Translations under genes and position numbers: made by a program | Notes under the pieces: generated by a model | Seen by the model: only the letters and a program-made list of their open reading frames with translations | What the model was told of the DNA's origin: nothing | Database searches by the model: none | Shown: positions 9,587 to 19,533 of the stretch, in pieces | Numbering within the stretch: position 1 is the first letter of the stretch | Layout of the letters: every line of letters begins with the position of its first letter | Assembly: GCA_963741405.1 (NCBI GenBank) | Contig: CAVUHX010000047.1 | Location: 130,656 to 194,655, forward strand | Direction of reading: 5' to 3' | Length of the DNA stretch: 64,000 bases | Origin: Roseiarcus sp963741405 | Lineage (GTDB): Bacteria > Pseudomonadota > Alphaproteobacteria > Rhizobiales > Beijerinckiaceae

Positions 9587-9635
9587 TCAGCCGCAGCCAC
9601 GGACAACGCCGAAGCCGTCGAACGCGTTGAGGAGA

Positions 9636-9690
9636 GGCGTCGGTCCGAGGCCCAGCGTCTGCAGGCCCACCAAGTCGCGCGAGGCTTGGC
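9636..9690 (-). pseudogene. Fragment of phosphomannomutase gene
   Basis: Minus-strand translation DLVGLQTLGLGPTPLLN parallels NLMGVQALGLGLARLLK of the intact enzyme (about 7655-7712). Isolated, with no flanking homology on either side; same orientation as the parent gene. Confidence 0.55.
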
Positions 9691-9741
9691 CGCATGCGAA
9701 CTGCGGGCGCAAGACCGCTCGCATGCGCTTCCCGCGCCAAC

Positions 9742-10158
9742 TCAGGGCCCTTGCCCTTGGGCATGGCCCAGGGCCTGTCGCAGCGAGCCCGGCAGCCGCG
9801 CCGGGCGGCCATCGCGTATCGCAGCCACCAGCACGGTTGCAGCGACGAGCGCCCTTCCGGCGAGAAGGATTCGCTGCTGAAACTCCATCGATGCGCCCCG
9901 CGCCGTCGCCGCATGGGTCTCGACACTCAACAGGTCGTCGATCCGCGCCGGAGCAAGAAAATCGATCTGCATCGAACGCACGGCGAAGACGATCCCCGTG
10001 GTCGCCGCCAGTTCGTGGTGGGTCATGCCCTGCCCGCGCAGCCACTCGGTGCGCCCACGCTCCAGGAACCGAAGATACGAGGCGTGATAGACCCGGCCGG
10101 AAAAATCCGTGTCCTCATAGTACACGCGCACGGTCAATTCGCTGTGCTCGAACGACAT
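9742..10158 (-). CDS. YbgC/FadM-family acyl-CoA thioesterase
   Basis: A 138-residue hotdog-fold thioesterase. The start MSFEHSELTVRVYYEDTDFSG has the catalytic YxEDTD of the 4-hydroxybenzoyl-CoA thioesterase type, followed by GRVYHASYLRFLERGRTEWL. Family members hydrolyse short- or long-chain acyl-CoA esters; YbgC is associated with the Tol-Pal system, but tol genes are not here. The last ~15 residues (GSLRQALGHAQGQGP) are Gly/Gln-rich and may be read-through into scrambled sequence, since decayed gene pieces flank the gene on both sides. Confidence 0.85.
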   Translation of the reverse strand: MSFEHSELTVRVYYEDTDFSGRVYHASYLRFLERGRTEWLRGQGMTHHELAATTGIVFAVRSMQIDFLAPARIDDLLSVETHAATARGASMEFQQRILLAGRALVAATVLVAAIRDGRPARLPGSLRQALGHAQGQGP

Positions 10159-10187
10159 TTGCCTCGCTCTCCGGCCTGGTCTCGGTA

Positions 10188-10235
10188 AGCCACCACGCTC
10201 CTGATGGACTTGCCCTCTTGCATCCGATCAAACCC
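10188..10235 (-). pseudogene. Fragment of the frmA 3' end
   Basis: About 48 bases resemble the last codons of frmA (11052-11105; EGKSIRSVVVY and stop), including the shared plus-strand CCACCACGCT and GACTTGCCCTC blocks. It is cut off on both sides. Same orientation as the intact frmA. Confidence 0.6.
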
Positions 10236-10243
10236 CTGCCTCG

Positions 10244-10324
10244 ATCAAGCTCGCGCTGACCCCCGGCCTTATGGCGCGCGGCGCGCGGGTGCGGGACACC
10301 GGCCTCGCCATCACCCCGATGGCC
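10244..10324 (+). pseudogene. Inverted fragment of phosphomannomutase gene
   Basis: Plus-strand translation IKLALTPGLMARGARVRD followed by TGLAITPMA parallels IKLALTAGLMAGGARVRD-IGLAITPMA of the intact enzyme, which is on the minus strand. So this piece is inverted relative to its parent and to the adjacent piece at 10334-10386. Confidence 0.75.
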
Positions 10325-10333
10325 TGTTTCAAG

Positions 10334-10386
10334 GCGTCGGTCTTGGGGAAGAGCTGCGGCGACGGCTTGGAAAACAAGGCGGGCCT
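10334..10386 (-). pseudogene. Fragment of phosphomannomutase 5' end
   Basis: Minus-strand translation FSKPSPQLFPKTDA parallels the enzyme's N-terminus FPKPSPQLFANTYA (7780-7821). It directly follows the inverted internal fragment, showing that at least two rearrangements occurred. Confidence 0.7.
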
Positions 10387-10465
10387 TATGTTGCTGCGCG
10401 AGTCGCACGACGCTCGCCGCGAGCTGTTAGGTCGCCTTAATTGACTGGAACGCGACAAACAACCG

Positions 10466-10487
10466 GGCCGGCCTCAGCGGGCCGGCC
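10466..10487. terminator. GC-rich hairpin, possible terminator
   Basis: Self-complementary GGCCGGCC twice with a 6-base spacer gives an 8-bp stem; a short T-rich stretch (tctgattt) follows on the plus strand. It closes the gene-fragment zone. Function uncertain. Confidence 0.35.
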
Positions 10488-10554
10488 TCTGATTTGAGGG
10501 ATTTCTCCACCGGCGCCCGCGCGCCTGTGACCGTGAGGAACGGCGCGTGCGGAT

Positions 10555-10570
10555 TGTGAGGACCGTCACA
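10555..10570. promoter_or_regulatory. Perfect Crp-type operator 3
   Basis: TGTGAGGACCGTCACA fits TGTGA-N6-TCACA exactly. It ends 67 bases before the ATG of the DUF3303-type gene at 10638, a position suited to activation. Probably a target of the Crp-like protein at 3989-4678. Confidence 0.65.
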
Positions 10571-10637
10571 GCGATTGACCCTCCATTATGCTCCGGTGCG
10601 ATGGTGCAAAGAAAATACCTCAAGTTGGGAGGAATCC

Positions 10638-10916
10638 ATGAAATTCATGTCGACTTGGACTTTGTTGCCCGGCGCCTTGAAGGAGGCCGTGGGTCGATTC
10701 CTCGAAGGGCAAGGACAGCCGCCCGATGGAGTGAAGCTTCTTGGACGCTGGCATAAAGTGGATTGCAGCGGTGGTTTTGCGCTATTCGAAACCACCGATC
10801 CCGCGGCCCTCTTTGAATCGGCCGCTGTTTGGGCGGACGTCCTGGAAATCCATAACTCGCCGATCGTGGAGGACGGAGACGCCGGTCCTATTCTCGCGAA
10901 GGTCTTCAAGAAGTAG
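10638..10916 (+). CDS. DUF3303-family small protein
   Basis: A 92-residue protein. The start at 10638 (MKFMSTWTLLPGALKEAVG) is chosen over upstream codons because it is preceded by GGGAGGA at good spacing and the family begins there. The pattern MSTWTLLPG...FLEGQ...LLGRWHKVDCSGGFALFETTDPAALFE fits the DUF3303 family, a small alpha/beta (ferredoxin-like) protein of unknown role. A perfect Crp box lies upstream and an intrinsic terminator downstream, so it is a self-contained, probably cAMP/Crp-regulated transcript. Confidence 0.75.
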   Translation: MKFMSTWTLLPGALKEAVGRFLEGQGQPPDGVKLLGRWHKVDCSGGFALFETTDPAALFESAAVWADVLEIHNSPIVEDGDAGPILAKVFKK

Positions 10917-10984
10917 AACCGATCGCGTTCAAGGTCCGCGACATTCGTCTGCCGGCTTGGCGTCGCTCAGAAGGTCTGTCCGTG

Positions 10985-11018
10985 GAGGGCGGCCGCAACG
11001 TCGTGGCGGCCCTCTTTT
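10985..11018 (+). terminator. Intrinsic terminator after DUF3303 gene
   Basis: A 12-bp stem with two mismatches starting GAGGGC and ending GCCCTC, 6-base loop, followed by TTTT, 69 bases after the stop codon. Confidence 0.6.
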
Positions 11019-11051
11019 GCCAGTCGCTGACGCTGGGACGTCTTTCTGTTG

Positions 11052-12179
<1,128 letters not shown>

Positions 12180-12585
12180 GCGGCATGGCTCCTTCGTGAT
12201 CAGTTCGAATGGATTAAATCGGAGAAACAGCCTCGCGCCTAGGAGGGGGGCGCCCGGAAGCCGTCCCGAACGGGGTCGTTGGACCTTGCGTCCACCTTCC
12301 CAATCGCTTTCTGGATTCCAGCATACGAAATTCATTTTCCATGATCCAACAGCCTCGCGGACTTTCATCCTTTGGGCCGCCGGTTTGGCTCGCGCACAGG
12401 CTGCATCCATCCGGACGGCTTTCGCTGTCCGCCCGACGCTCCCTGTTCATCCCCTGATCAGGGCAAATGAGCGCCCCTGTTCTTCTGGTGCTCCGCGCCC
12501 GGCCAGCCGCATCCGTTTGCATAATAACCGGTTGAAATATCAACTGTTTCGTGGCCTATCGAGATCCGGTGCGCGCAACGCCTGC

Positions 12586-12637
12586 CCTGTTCTTTTTCGC
12601 GAAAACAGGGCAAACAGGGGAAAATGCCCTGTTCAGC
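12586..12637. repeat. CCCTGTT-type short repeats
   Basis: Between frmA and the protease gene, the 12180-12831 gap holds no gene I can support. It does contain repeated CCCTGTT/AACAGGG units (12586-12637, with related units at 12457-12482), which can pair into hairpins. A similar set occurs at about 44640-44690. Likely a dispersed non-coding repeat. Confidence 0.4.
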
Positions 12638-12831
12638 GCTCCGTCCGCCCGCCTCTTGAGGCCGTCGAAAGAGCGAAAGGGCGCCGGTTCGGCCGTTCGC
12701 CGCGGCTCTGATTTGCGCTATCGATTTCTGTTTGGCCGGAATGATCGCCGTGTGTGGGCGGCGAGTCCAGCCAGCCGCCCGCGCGGATTCTGGACAGTCG
12801 CGTCTGCCGGGCGGGCGCGCGGGCGACGCGC

Positions 12832-13374
12832 CTATTGCCGCAGGATCAAGACCCCGTCCCGCTGCTCGACGCTGACCAGCCGCCTGAGGAAGCTTGCGCC
12901 GATCAGATTCACCTCGCCCGCTTCGGGCGCGAGGACGAGGGCCTCGACCCCGTTCATGTAGAGGCCGCCGAAGCTCAGCGAACCGAGCGTCACGGGCGAA
13001 GCGACGGTCATGCCGTTCGCGGTCTTGACTGTCCATTTCGGTCCGGAGCCCGCGACGAGGCCGAGACGGGCGGCGGTCGAGGCGGAGATCGTCACCACGC
13101 TCGCGCCGGTGTCGATCATCATGCGCACCGGCACGCCGTCGACGAGCGCCTCGGCCGAATACTGCCCGCGCGGGTCGGCCTCGATCGATGCTTGGCGAAA
13201 CCCTGCGGCCCGACGGTCGCCGCCTCTGGACCCATCCGCGTCTTCCGCCGGTGGGACCGCGGCGGCCGGGCCGGGGTCGGCCGTCGAGCGGGCGGGCGCG
13301 CCATCGAACATGGATGGCGCGAGCAGCGCCAGGGCGACAGCTCCAGCCGCGAAAAGGAGAGCGCCCCTAAGCAT
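12832..13374 (-). CDS. Retropepsin-like aspartic protease (TIGR02281 type)
   Basis: A 180-residue membrane-anchored clan AA aspartyl protease. Residues 1-20 (LRGALLFAAGAVALALLAP) form a membrane segment or signal anchor; a Pro/Ala-rich linker follows; then the single protease domain with VPVRMMIDTGASVVTIS, the active-site DTGAS, and the flap-like SLSFGGLYMNGVEALV. Such proteins work as homodimers, probably in the periplasm; substrates are unknown. It ends LIGASFLRRLVSVEQRDGVLILRQ, as is usual for the family. Confidence 0.85.
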   Translation of the reverse strand: MLRGALLFAAGAVALALLAPSMFDGAPARSTADPGPAAAVPPAEDADGSRGGDRRAAGFRQASIEADPRGQYSAEALVDGVPVRMMIDTGASVVTISASTAARLGLVAGSGPKWTVKTANGMTVASPVTLGSLSFGGLYMNGVEALVLAPEAGEVNLIGASFLRRLVSVEQRDGVLILRQ

Positions 13375-13495
13375 GTAGACTCCGCCCGCGCGCCGTCGTG
13401 CGGACGGCGTCCGGAGGGCATCCTTGCCAGCGAGCGATCAAAATCCGGTAAAGACGGCCGCTCGAAAGCGACCGTCGCCCTACCCTGGCGTCACA

Positions 13496-14807
13496 TCACC
13501 GATACCGGTTCAGAAGGTTCTCGAAGAACTCCTGACGCCCGGAACGCGGCTTCGGATCGATCTTCTCCTCGACGACGCGTTTGGCGATCGCCTCGAGGGT
13601 GGCGCCGGGCTTCAGCATGGCCTGGGCCTTGGGGTCGTTCCAGCCGGCATAGCGCTCGTCTCTCAGCGCATCGAACTTGCCGTCCTCGATCAGCGCCGCC
13701 GCGGCGACGAGGGCCTCGGCGCAGGCGTCGATGCCGCCGATATGGCCGAGCAGGAGGTCGTCCGGATCGATCGACTGGCGCCGCACTTTCGAGTCGAAAT
13801 TGAAGCCGCCCGGCGCGATGCCGCCTTGCTTAAGGATGAAATAGAGCGCCGGCACGAGCTCAGTTGCGTTGTTGGGGAACTGGTCGGTGTCCCAGCCGGT
13901 CTGATAGTCGTTGCGGTTGGCGTCAACCGATCCCAGAAGCCCGAGCGAAGAGGCGAGCGCGACCTCGTGCTCGAACGAATGATGCGCAAGGAACGCGTGG
14001 CCGACCTCGATGTTGAGCTTGACCTCCTTCTCGAGGCCGAAGCGCCTGAGGAACGCGGCGACGGTGGCGGCGTCGTAGTCGTACTGGTGCTTGGTCGGCT
14101 CCTGCGGCTTCGGCTCGACCAGCAGCACCCCCTTGAAGCCGATCTTGTGCTTGTAGTCGACGACCATCGACAGGAAGCGGCCGAGTTGCTCCAGCTCGCG
14201 CGACAGATCGGTGTTGAGCAGGGTCTCGTAGCCCTCGCGGCCGCCCCAGAGCACGTAATTGGCGCCGCCGAGCTTGTGGGTCGCGTCGATCGCATTCTTC
14301 ACCTGCGCCGCGGCGTAGGCGAACACGTCCGGGTCGGGATTGGTCGCGGCGCCCGCCATGTAGCGCGGATGGCTGAAGAGATTGGCGGTGCCCCACAGGA
14401 GCTTCACTCCGGTCGACTGCATCTTGCGGCCGAAGATGTCGGCGATCTCCGCGAGGTTGCGGCCGAATTCCGCGAAATTCGCCCCCTCCGGCACGACGTC
14501 CTTGTCGTGGAAGGTGAAGAACGGGAAACCGAGGGTCGAGAACATGTCGAAGGCCACGTCGGCCTTGAGCTTCGCCCCCTGCATGTCGTCGTTGTTCCAC
14601 GGACGCTCGAAGGTCGACGAGCCGAACATGTCCGAGCCCAGCCAGCCGAAATTGTGCCAGTAGCAAACGGCTGGACGAAGGTGCTCGGCCATCGTCTTCC
14701 CCATCACGACGACGCGCCGGATCGTAGTGGCGGAAAGCGAACGGATTGTCGCTCTTCGGCCCCTCGTAGCGCACGGGGCCGATCTCACCGAAAAATCGCT
14801 TGGTCAT
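13496..14807 (-). CDS. xylA: Xylose isomerase, frameshifted near the start
   Basis: Interconverts D-xylose and D-xylulose. The N-terminus MTKRFFGEIGPVRYEG to FRHYDP (14807-14720) is in one frame and the remaining ~410 residues (from VVMGKTMAEHLRPAVCYWH) in another; the shift lies at 14712-14721 and fits loss of two bases in a cg-rich run. The catalytic FHDKD region, LVEPKPQEPTKHQYD metal/substrate segment and KLNIEVGHAFLAHHS are intact. No xylulokinase or xylose transporter is adjacent. A sequencing indel is likely, but a real lesion cannot be excluded. Confidence 0.93.
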
Positions 14808-14825
14808 CCTGTCCTCCCTGTTTTC

Positions 14826-16073
14826 TCAGGCGATGCGGAATTCTCGCACGAAGCGTGTCAGCGCCGCGAGTCCGAACGCGCAATCCTCGAGCGTGATCGA
14901 TTCCAGCGGATTGTGGCTGATGCCGCCCTTGCACCGGACGAACAGCATGCCCGCCGGGCAGAGCGCACCCATGACCATCGTGTCGTGGCCGGCTCCCGAC
15001 GGCAGGAGCCGGGGCTTCACCCCGAGGTGCTCGACCGCGCGGGTCAACCCCGCGACGATGCGCGGATCGCAGGTAAAGGCTTGGGCCTCGTGCGTATTCG
15101 CGATGGTGGCGGTGAGGCCGCGCGCCGCGGCGATCGAATGGAGGGTCGCCGTCAGCTGCTTGAGCGCGATCGCGCGGCGCCGATCGTCCGGCGCGCGAAG
15201 ATCAACGGAGAACTGGATATGGCCGGGAATGACATTGGTCGCGCCCGGCCAAACTTCCAGTCGCCCGACCGTGGCGACGAGATCCGCCTCGCCTCGGGCG
15301 CGAGTCTCGATCGCCAGCGCCATCTCGGCCGCGGCGGTCAAGGCGTCACGCCGCAGCGCCATCGGCGTCGCGCCGGCGTGACCGGCCACGCCGTCGACGC
15401 CGACCTCGAGCCGGGTCGCGCCATTGATGGCGGTCACGATTCCGAGCGCCAGCCCTTCAGCCTCAAGGACCGGTCCCTGCTCGATATGCGCCTCGACGAA
15501 GGCCGCGACATTCCCCGCGCGGATCGACCCGACCCTGACGGGGTCGCCGCCGAAGGCCTTGAGCGCGTCACGCATAGCGACGCCGGCGCTGTCCCTCTGA
15601 TCGAGAGCGTCGTCCTCGTAGGCGCCCGCGAGGGCGCGCGAGCCGGTCAGCGTCGAGCGGAAGCGAACGCCCTCTTCGTCGCCGAATGCGACGATCTCGA
15701 CGGCGTGCTCGAGCCGCTCGCCGCGTGCAGACAGGTCTTCGACGACCGCAAGCGCAGCGAGCGCGCCGTAGTTTCCATCATAGCGGCCGGCGTCGCGCAC
15801 GGTGTCGATATGGGAGCCCAGCATCAGCGCGGGCGCCCCGGCGCTCTTTCCCTCGTAGCGCGCGACCACATTGCCGGCCGGATCGATCCTCGCCCCGAGG
15901 CCGGCGTCGGCGCACCAGCCGATGAATGCCTGCGCCGCCGCCTTATGCGCGTCGGAAAGAAACAGGCGCGTCAGGCGTCCCGGCTCGTCGGTGAAGGCGG
16001 CGAAGGCCTCGAGCCGCGCCATCAGCTTGCGGCCGGCCGCGAGGTCGGCCTCGGACAGGAGCGTTTGCGTCAT
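14826..16073 (-). CDS. M20 amidohydrolase, allantoate amidohydrolase-like
   Basis: Zn-dependent amidase of the hydantoinase/carbamoylase (M20) family, 415 residues. Metal-binding motifs: GSHIDTV, YDGNYGALA, FGDEEGVRF, EAHIEQGPVLE and SGAGHDTMVM. The family splits allantoate, N-carbamoyl amino acids or ureidoglycine. Its start overlaps the stop of puuD by 4 bases (ATGA), indicating translational coupling; since PuuD makes 5-hydroxyisourate on the way to allantoin/allantoate, allantoate amidohydrolase (AllC-type) is the best call, by context. Confidence 0.85.
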   Translation of the reverse strand: MTQTLLSEADLAAGRKLMARLEAFAAFTDEPGRLTRLFLSDAHKAAAQAFIGWCADAGLGARIDPAGNVVARYEGKSAGAPALMLGSHIDTVRDAGRYDGNYGALAALAVVEDLSARGERLEHAVEIVAFGDEEGVRFRSTLTGSRALAGAYEDDALDQRDSAGVAMRDALKAFGGDPVRVGSIRAGNVAAFVEAHIEQGPVLEAEGLALGIVTAINGATRLEVGVDGVAGHAGATPMALRRDALTAAAEMALAIETRARGEADLVATVGRLEVWPGATNVIPGHIQFSVDLRAPDDRRRAIALKQLTATLHSIAAARGLTATIANTHEAQAFTCDPRIVAGLTRAVEHLGVKPRLLPSGAGHDTMVMGALCPAGMLFVRCKGGISHNPLESITLEDCAFGLAALTRFVREFRIA

Positions 16074-17311
16074 CGCTCAGCCAGATCGAGCTTCAGCCAG
16101 CGGGCGAGGACCGCCCGCTCCTCATCCGTTATTTGGGTATAGTTGTTGGGCGGCATGGCGTGGGTCAGCACGGCCTGCATGCGGATCGCTGGCGCGAAGC
16201 GGGCGATGTGCTCCGGCGTATCGAGCACCACTCCCTTCGGCGCCTCGCCGATCTCCTGCATCGGCGCCGCCGCATGGCACATCGAGCAGCGCATGGTCAC
16301 GATATCGACCACTTCCTGCGGCGCCTTCGGCTCGTCGGCGCGCGCGGCCGCAACCGGCAAGTCGGCGAGCCCCATCCGTTCGCGCATGCCGGGCGAAGCC
16401 GTGGCGGCGAAGAAGAAGGCGCAGACGATCGACAGCACCGCGACCGCCCAGGCCCACCACGGCGCTCTCTCGTGGTCGAGGTGCCATACATTGTAAAAAT
16501 AGCGGATCATCGCACCGGCGACGATGATGCAGGTAACGATCGCCGGGATGACCCTCGGGTTCGAGAAGGTCATCGGGTAATGGTTCGACAGCATCAGGAA
16601 CAGCACGGGAAGCGTGATGTAATTGTTGTGGGTCGAGCGCGTCTTCGAGGTCTTCGCCCATTTCGGATCGGGCTTCCTGCCCGCTTTCAGCGCGGCCACG
16701 CTCTTGCGCTGGTTCGGCATAATGACGAAGAAAACATTCCCGGTCATCATCGTCGCCATCAGCGCGCCGGTGTGGATCAGCGCCCCGCGGCCAGAGAAGA
16801 CCTGGCAAAACACCCAGCTGGTCGCCACGACATACCCGAAGCCGACGAGAGCAAGGAGCGGCTCGTTGTTCCCGAGCGGCGAGCGGCAGAGAAAGTCGTA
16901 GACGATCCATCCGAGCGCCAGCGCCGCGATCCCGATCAGCGCCGCCTGCCAGGGCTGGAGCGGCAGAAGGGCGGGATCGATCAGAAAAAACGTCGATTGA
17001 CCGTAATAGACCCAGCAGAGCAGTGCAAAGCCACTCATCCAGGTCCAGTAGGACTGCCATTTGTGCCAGATGAGCTCCTCCGGCAGCGCCGCCGGCGCGA
17101 GCATGTATTTGCTCATCTGATAGAAGCCGCCCCCATGCACCTGCCAGGCCACCCCCGCCAGCGCCGGATCGTCGCCCGCGTGTTTCCGCAAGGACGCGTC
17201 GAGATGCATGAAGAAGAACGATCCGCCGATCCAGGCGATCGCAGCCGTCACGTGCAGCCAGCGGATGAGCGCCGAGCCCCACTCCCATGCGAAGGCTTCG
17301 AGCACCCCCAT
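16070..17311 (-). CDS. puuD: Membrane-bound urate hydroxylase with cytochrome c domain
   Basis: Inner-membrane urate oxidase that passes electrons to the respiratory chain through a C-terminal c-type haem. 413 residues with about eight membrane segments beginning LIRWLHVTAAIAWIGGSFFF, and a C-terminal domain with the haem-binding CSMCH motif and axial-ligand-type HAMPPNN segment. It differs from soluble cofactor-free uricase. The next gene, a coupled M20 amidohydrolase, fits allantoate breakdown. No allantoinase or HIU hydrolase lies in the window. Confidence 0.9.
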   Translation of the reverse strand: MGVLEAFAWEWGSALIRWLHVTAAIAWIGGSFFFMHLDASLRKHAGDDPALAGVAWQVHGGGFYQMSKYMLAPAALPEELIWHKWQSYWTWMSGFALLCWVYYGQSTFFLIDPALLPLQPWQAALIGIAALALGWIVYDFLCRSPLGNNEPLLALVGFGYVVATSWVFCQVFSGRGALIHTGALMATMMTGNVFFVIMPNQRKSVAALKAGRKPDPKWAKTSKTRSTHNNYITLPVLFLMLSNHYPMTFSNPRVIPAIVTCIIVAGAMIRYFYNVWHLDHERAPWWAWAVAVLSIVCAFFFAATASPGMRERMGLADLPVAAARADEPKAPQEVVDIVTMRCSMCHAAAPMQEIGEAPKGVVLDTPEHIARFAPAIRMQAVLTHAMPPNNYTQITDEERAVLARWLKLDLAER

Positions 17312-17812
17312 CCATCCGCCTCCTCAGGCCGAGCAGCCCCCATGCGCCCAAGCTACGATAACGGCGCGACGCTGCTTTGGGTAGGGAGGTCGCCGCGGGC
17401 GCTAATTTTCCCGGTTGGACAGGTGCGCCCGTTCCGTGGGTTGAACTTCGGCCCCTAGCGGATGGCGGCCAGGAGTGACCCCGTCTGTCCGCCGCCGAAC
17501 GCCTTCCGAACGGGTCAACGCGCGATGAACCCGGCCGGCCTAGCGTTATGCGGATTGGAGGCGCCCAGGCTTCTCGGGCGCTCACCGAGAAGCGCCGGGA
17601 GGATCGGCGGCAGCGACGGAAATCGGAACGAGCAGCCGCGCGCGGTTGTCTGTCAGGAGTTGGGCAAAATTTCTGACCCGCCACCCGTCGAGGCGCCAAA
17701 CCTTCAAGAACTCGTCGGAGGCCGACTGGTTCCCCGACACCCGTTCCCCGGCCTGTTGCCGCCCACGCATCTGTTGTAGGATCCGGGAACGATCGCCGAG
17801 GGAAGAACGGAA
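17312..17812. other. Intergenic region, no gene recognised
   Basis: About 500 bases between the divergently oriented puuD (minus) and the VOC gene (plus). Reading frames on either strand are short and match no family I know. It should hold both promoters, but I cannot place them. Confidence 0.5.
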
Positions 17813-18312
17813 ATGATCAAGGGACTGCACCACGCCGCGTATCGCTGCCGCAACTCCGAGGAGACGCGGAAATTTTACGAGGACTTCCTCGGCCTGCCAT
17901 TCGTCGCCGCGCTGGAAATCAACGAGACGAAGACGGGCCGGGACACCGCACCCTTCACATCTTCTATCGAATGGACGACGGCTCTTGCATCGCCTTCTTC
18001 GAGGCGCCGGACATGCCGTTCGACTTCAAGACGCAGCACGACTACGACCTTCATATCGCGCTCGAAGTCACGCCCGACGACCTCCAGGCGATGCTGGCCA
18101 AGGGCAGGGCGGCCGGCGTCGAGACCCGGGGCGTGTCTGACCATCGCATTATCCACTCGATCTATTTCCGCGATCCGAACGGCTATGTCGTCGAGCTGAC
18201 CGCGAAGGCCCCCGGTCATGACGAGGTCCTGGGCGGCGCGGGCGACGTTGCCCAACGGGCGCTGGCGGCCTGGCAGGCGCGCAAGTCGGAACAGCCGGCG
18301 ACTGTCGCCTGA
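17813..18312 (+). CDS. VOC/glyoxalase-fold protein, frameshifted
   Basis: A vicinal-oxygen-chelate superfamily protein of about 165 residues. The N-terminal half (MIKGLHHAAYRCRNSEETR, FYEDFLGLPFV) is in one frame to about 17940; the rest, from RTLHIFYRMDDGSCIAFFEA, is in another. The break at 17941-17955 fits one missing base. The VOC metal ligands (HHAAY His; HIALEV-region His; terminal FRDPNGYVVELT Glu) are present. Function within this large superfamily (dioxygenase, isomerase, resistance protein) cannot be told. Confidence 0.75.
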
Positions 18313-18321
18313 AGTTGTGGT

Positions 18322-19533
18322 TCAGCGGCGTCTCATGATCAGGCGGAAGACGAAACGCACGAGCGCGATCACCGGCAGGGCGAGACCGATGCGGCTCGCC
18401 AGGATCCAGCCGCCGTACGCGTAGGCCCACGCGCCGACGGCGGAGCCGATCGCGCCGGCCATGAAAAAGGTGGCGATATAGATCCCGTTCAGCCGGCCGC
18501 GCGCTTCGGGCGCGACGGCGAAAATGGAGCGCATGCCGAGGACGACGTTCGCCTGCACGCCGAAGTCGATTGCGATCGCGGCGGCGGCCAGAACCGCCAG
18601 CGCGAGAGACGACCCCTGCCCTGTCATGGTCGCGAGAAAGGCGCCGGCGACGAGCATGATCGCGGCCCCGGTCGCCGGACGACTCAAGCCCCGATCGGCC
18701 AGACGGCCCGCGATCGGGGCGGCGACTGCGCCGGAAACGCCGGCGAGCGCGAACAGCGCGATGCCGCGCTGGGTCAAGCGATAGTCGGGGCCGGTAAGCA
18801 GGAGCGGCGTCGTCGTCCAGAACAGACTGAAGGCAGCAAACAGGCACGATTGATAGAACGAGCGCAGACGCAGGATCGGCGTCGCCGCAGCGAGCCGCAC
18901 CATCGAGCCGATCAGCGCGCCATAGCTCATCCGAGCCTCGGGATTGCGAACCGGAAGCCTGCGCGACAGAACGATCCCGAGCGCGATCATGAGAATGGCC
19001 GAAACGGCGAATACCGCGCGCCAGGAGGTCTGCGACGCGATGAAGCTCGAGACCGGTCGCGCCGCCATGATTCCGATCATCAGGCCGCTCATGACCGAGC
19101 CGACGACGCGCCCGCGACTCGCGTCGTGCGCGAGATGCGCGGCGAGAGGCACAATGATCTGCGCGCCTGCGGATCCGAAGCCGATTGCCAAGGCGCAGGC
19201 TAGAAAAACGGCGGCCGAGCTGGCGAGCGCCGCCGAAGCGAGCGCGATTGCGCTCAGCGCGACGCAAACGACGACGAGCGTGCGGTTCTCAACGAGGTCG
19301 CCGAGCGGCACGAGAAGCACGAGACCCGCGCCGTAGCCGATCTGCGACATCGTCACGATGAGCCCGGCCGCCTGCGGCGCGAGACCGAGCGAAGCAGCAA
19401 TCGGGCCGATAAGCGGTTGCGCATAGTAGATATTGGCGACGATCAGGCCGCAGGAGGCGGCGAACAGGAGAATCGTCGCGGCCGACACATGCCGCTCGGG
19501 CGCGTGCGCGACAGGCCTCGTCAATCGATCCAC
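18322..19533 (-). CDS. MFS transporter
   Basis: A 12-segment major facilitator superfamily permease of about 403 residues. The first segment is ATILLFAASCGLIVANIYYAQPLIG, typical of the YfcJ/YgaY-like branch where NIYYAQPLI is conserved. The start is not certain: GTG at 19533 overlaps the phosphatase gene by 13 bases, and a GTG at 19488 is also possible. Translational coupling with the upstream phosphatase gene is likely. Substrate unknown; relatives are annotated as drug or sugar efflux proteins. Confidence 0.85.
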   Translation of the reverse strand: MDRLTRPVAHAPERHVSAATILLFAASCGLIVANIYYAQPLIGPIAASLGLAPQAAGLIVTMSQIGYGAGLVLLVPLGDLVENRTLVVVCVALSAIALASAALASSAAVFLACALAIGFGSAGAQIIVPLAAHLAHDASRGRVVGSVMSGLMIGIMAARPVSSFIASQTSWRAVFAVSAILMIALGIVLSRRLPVRNPEARMSYGALIGSMVRLAAATPILRLRSFYQSCLFAAFSLFWTTTPLLLTGPDYRLTQRGIALFALAGVSGAVAAPIAGRLADRGLSRPATGAAIMLVAGAFLATMTGQGSSLALAVLAAAAIAIDFGVQANVVLGMRSIFAVAPEARGRLNGIYIATFFMAGAIGSAVGAWAYAYGGWILASRIGLALPVIALVRFVFRLIMRRR

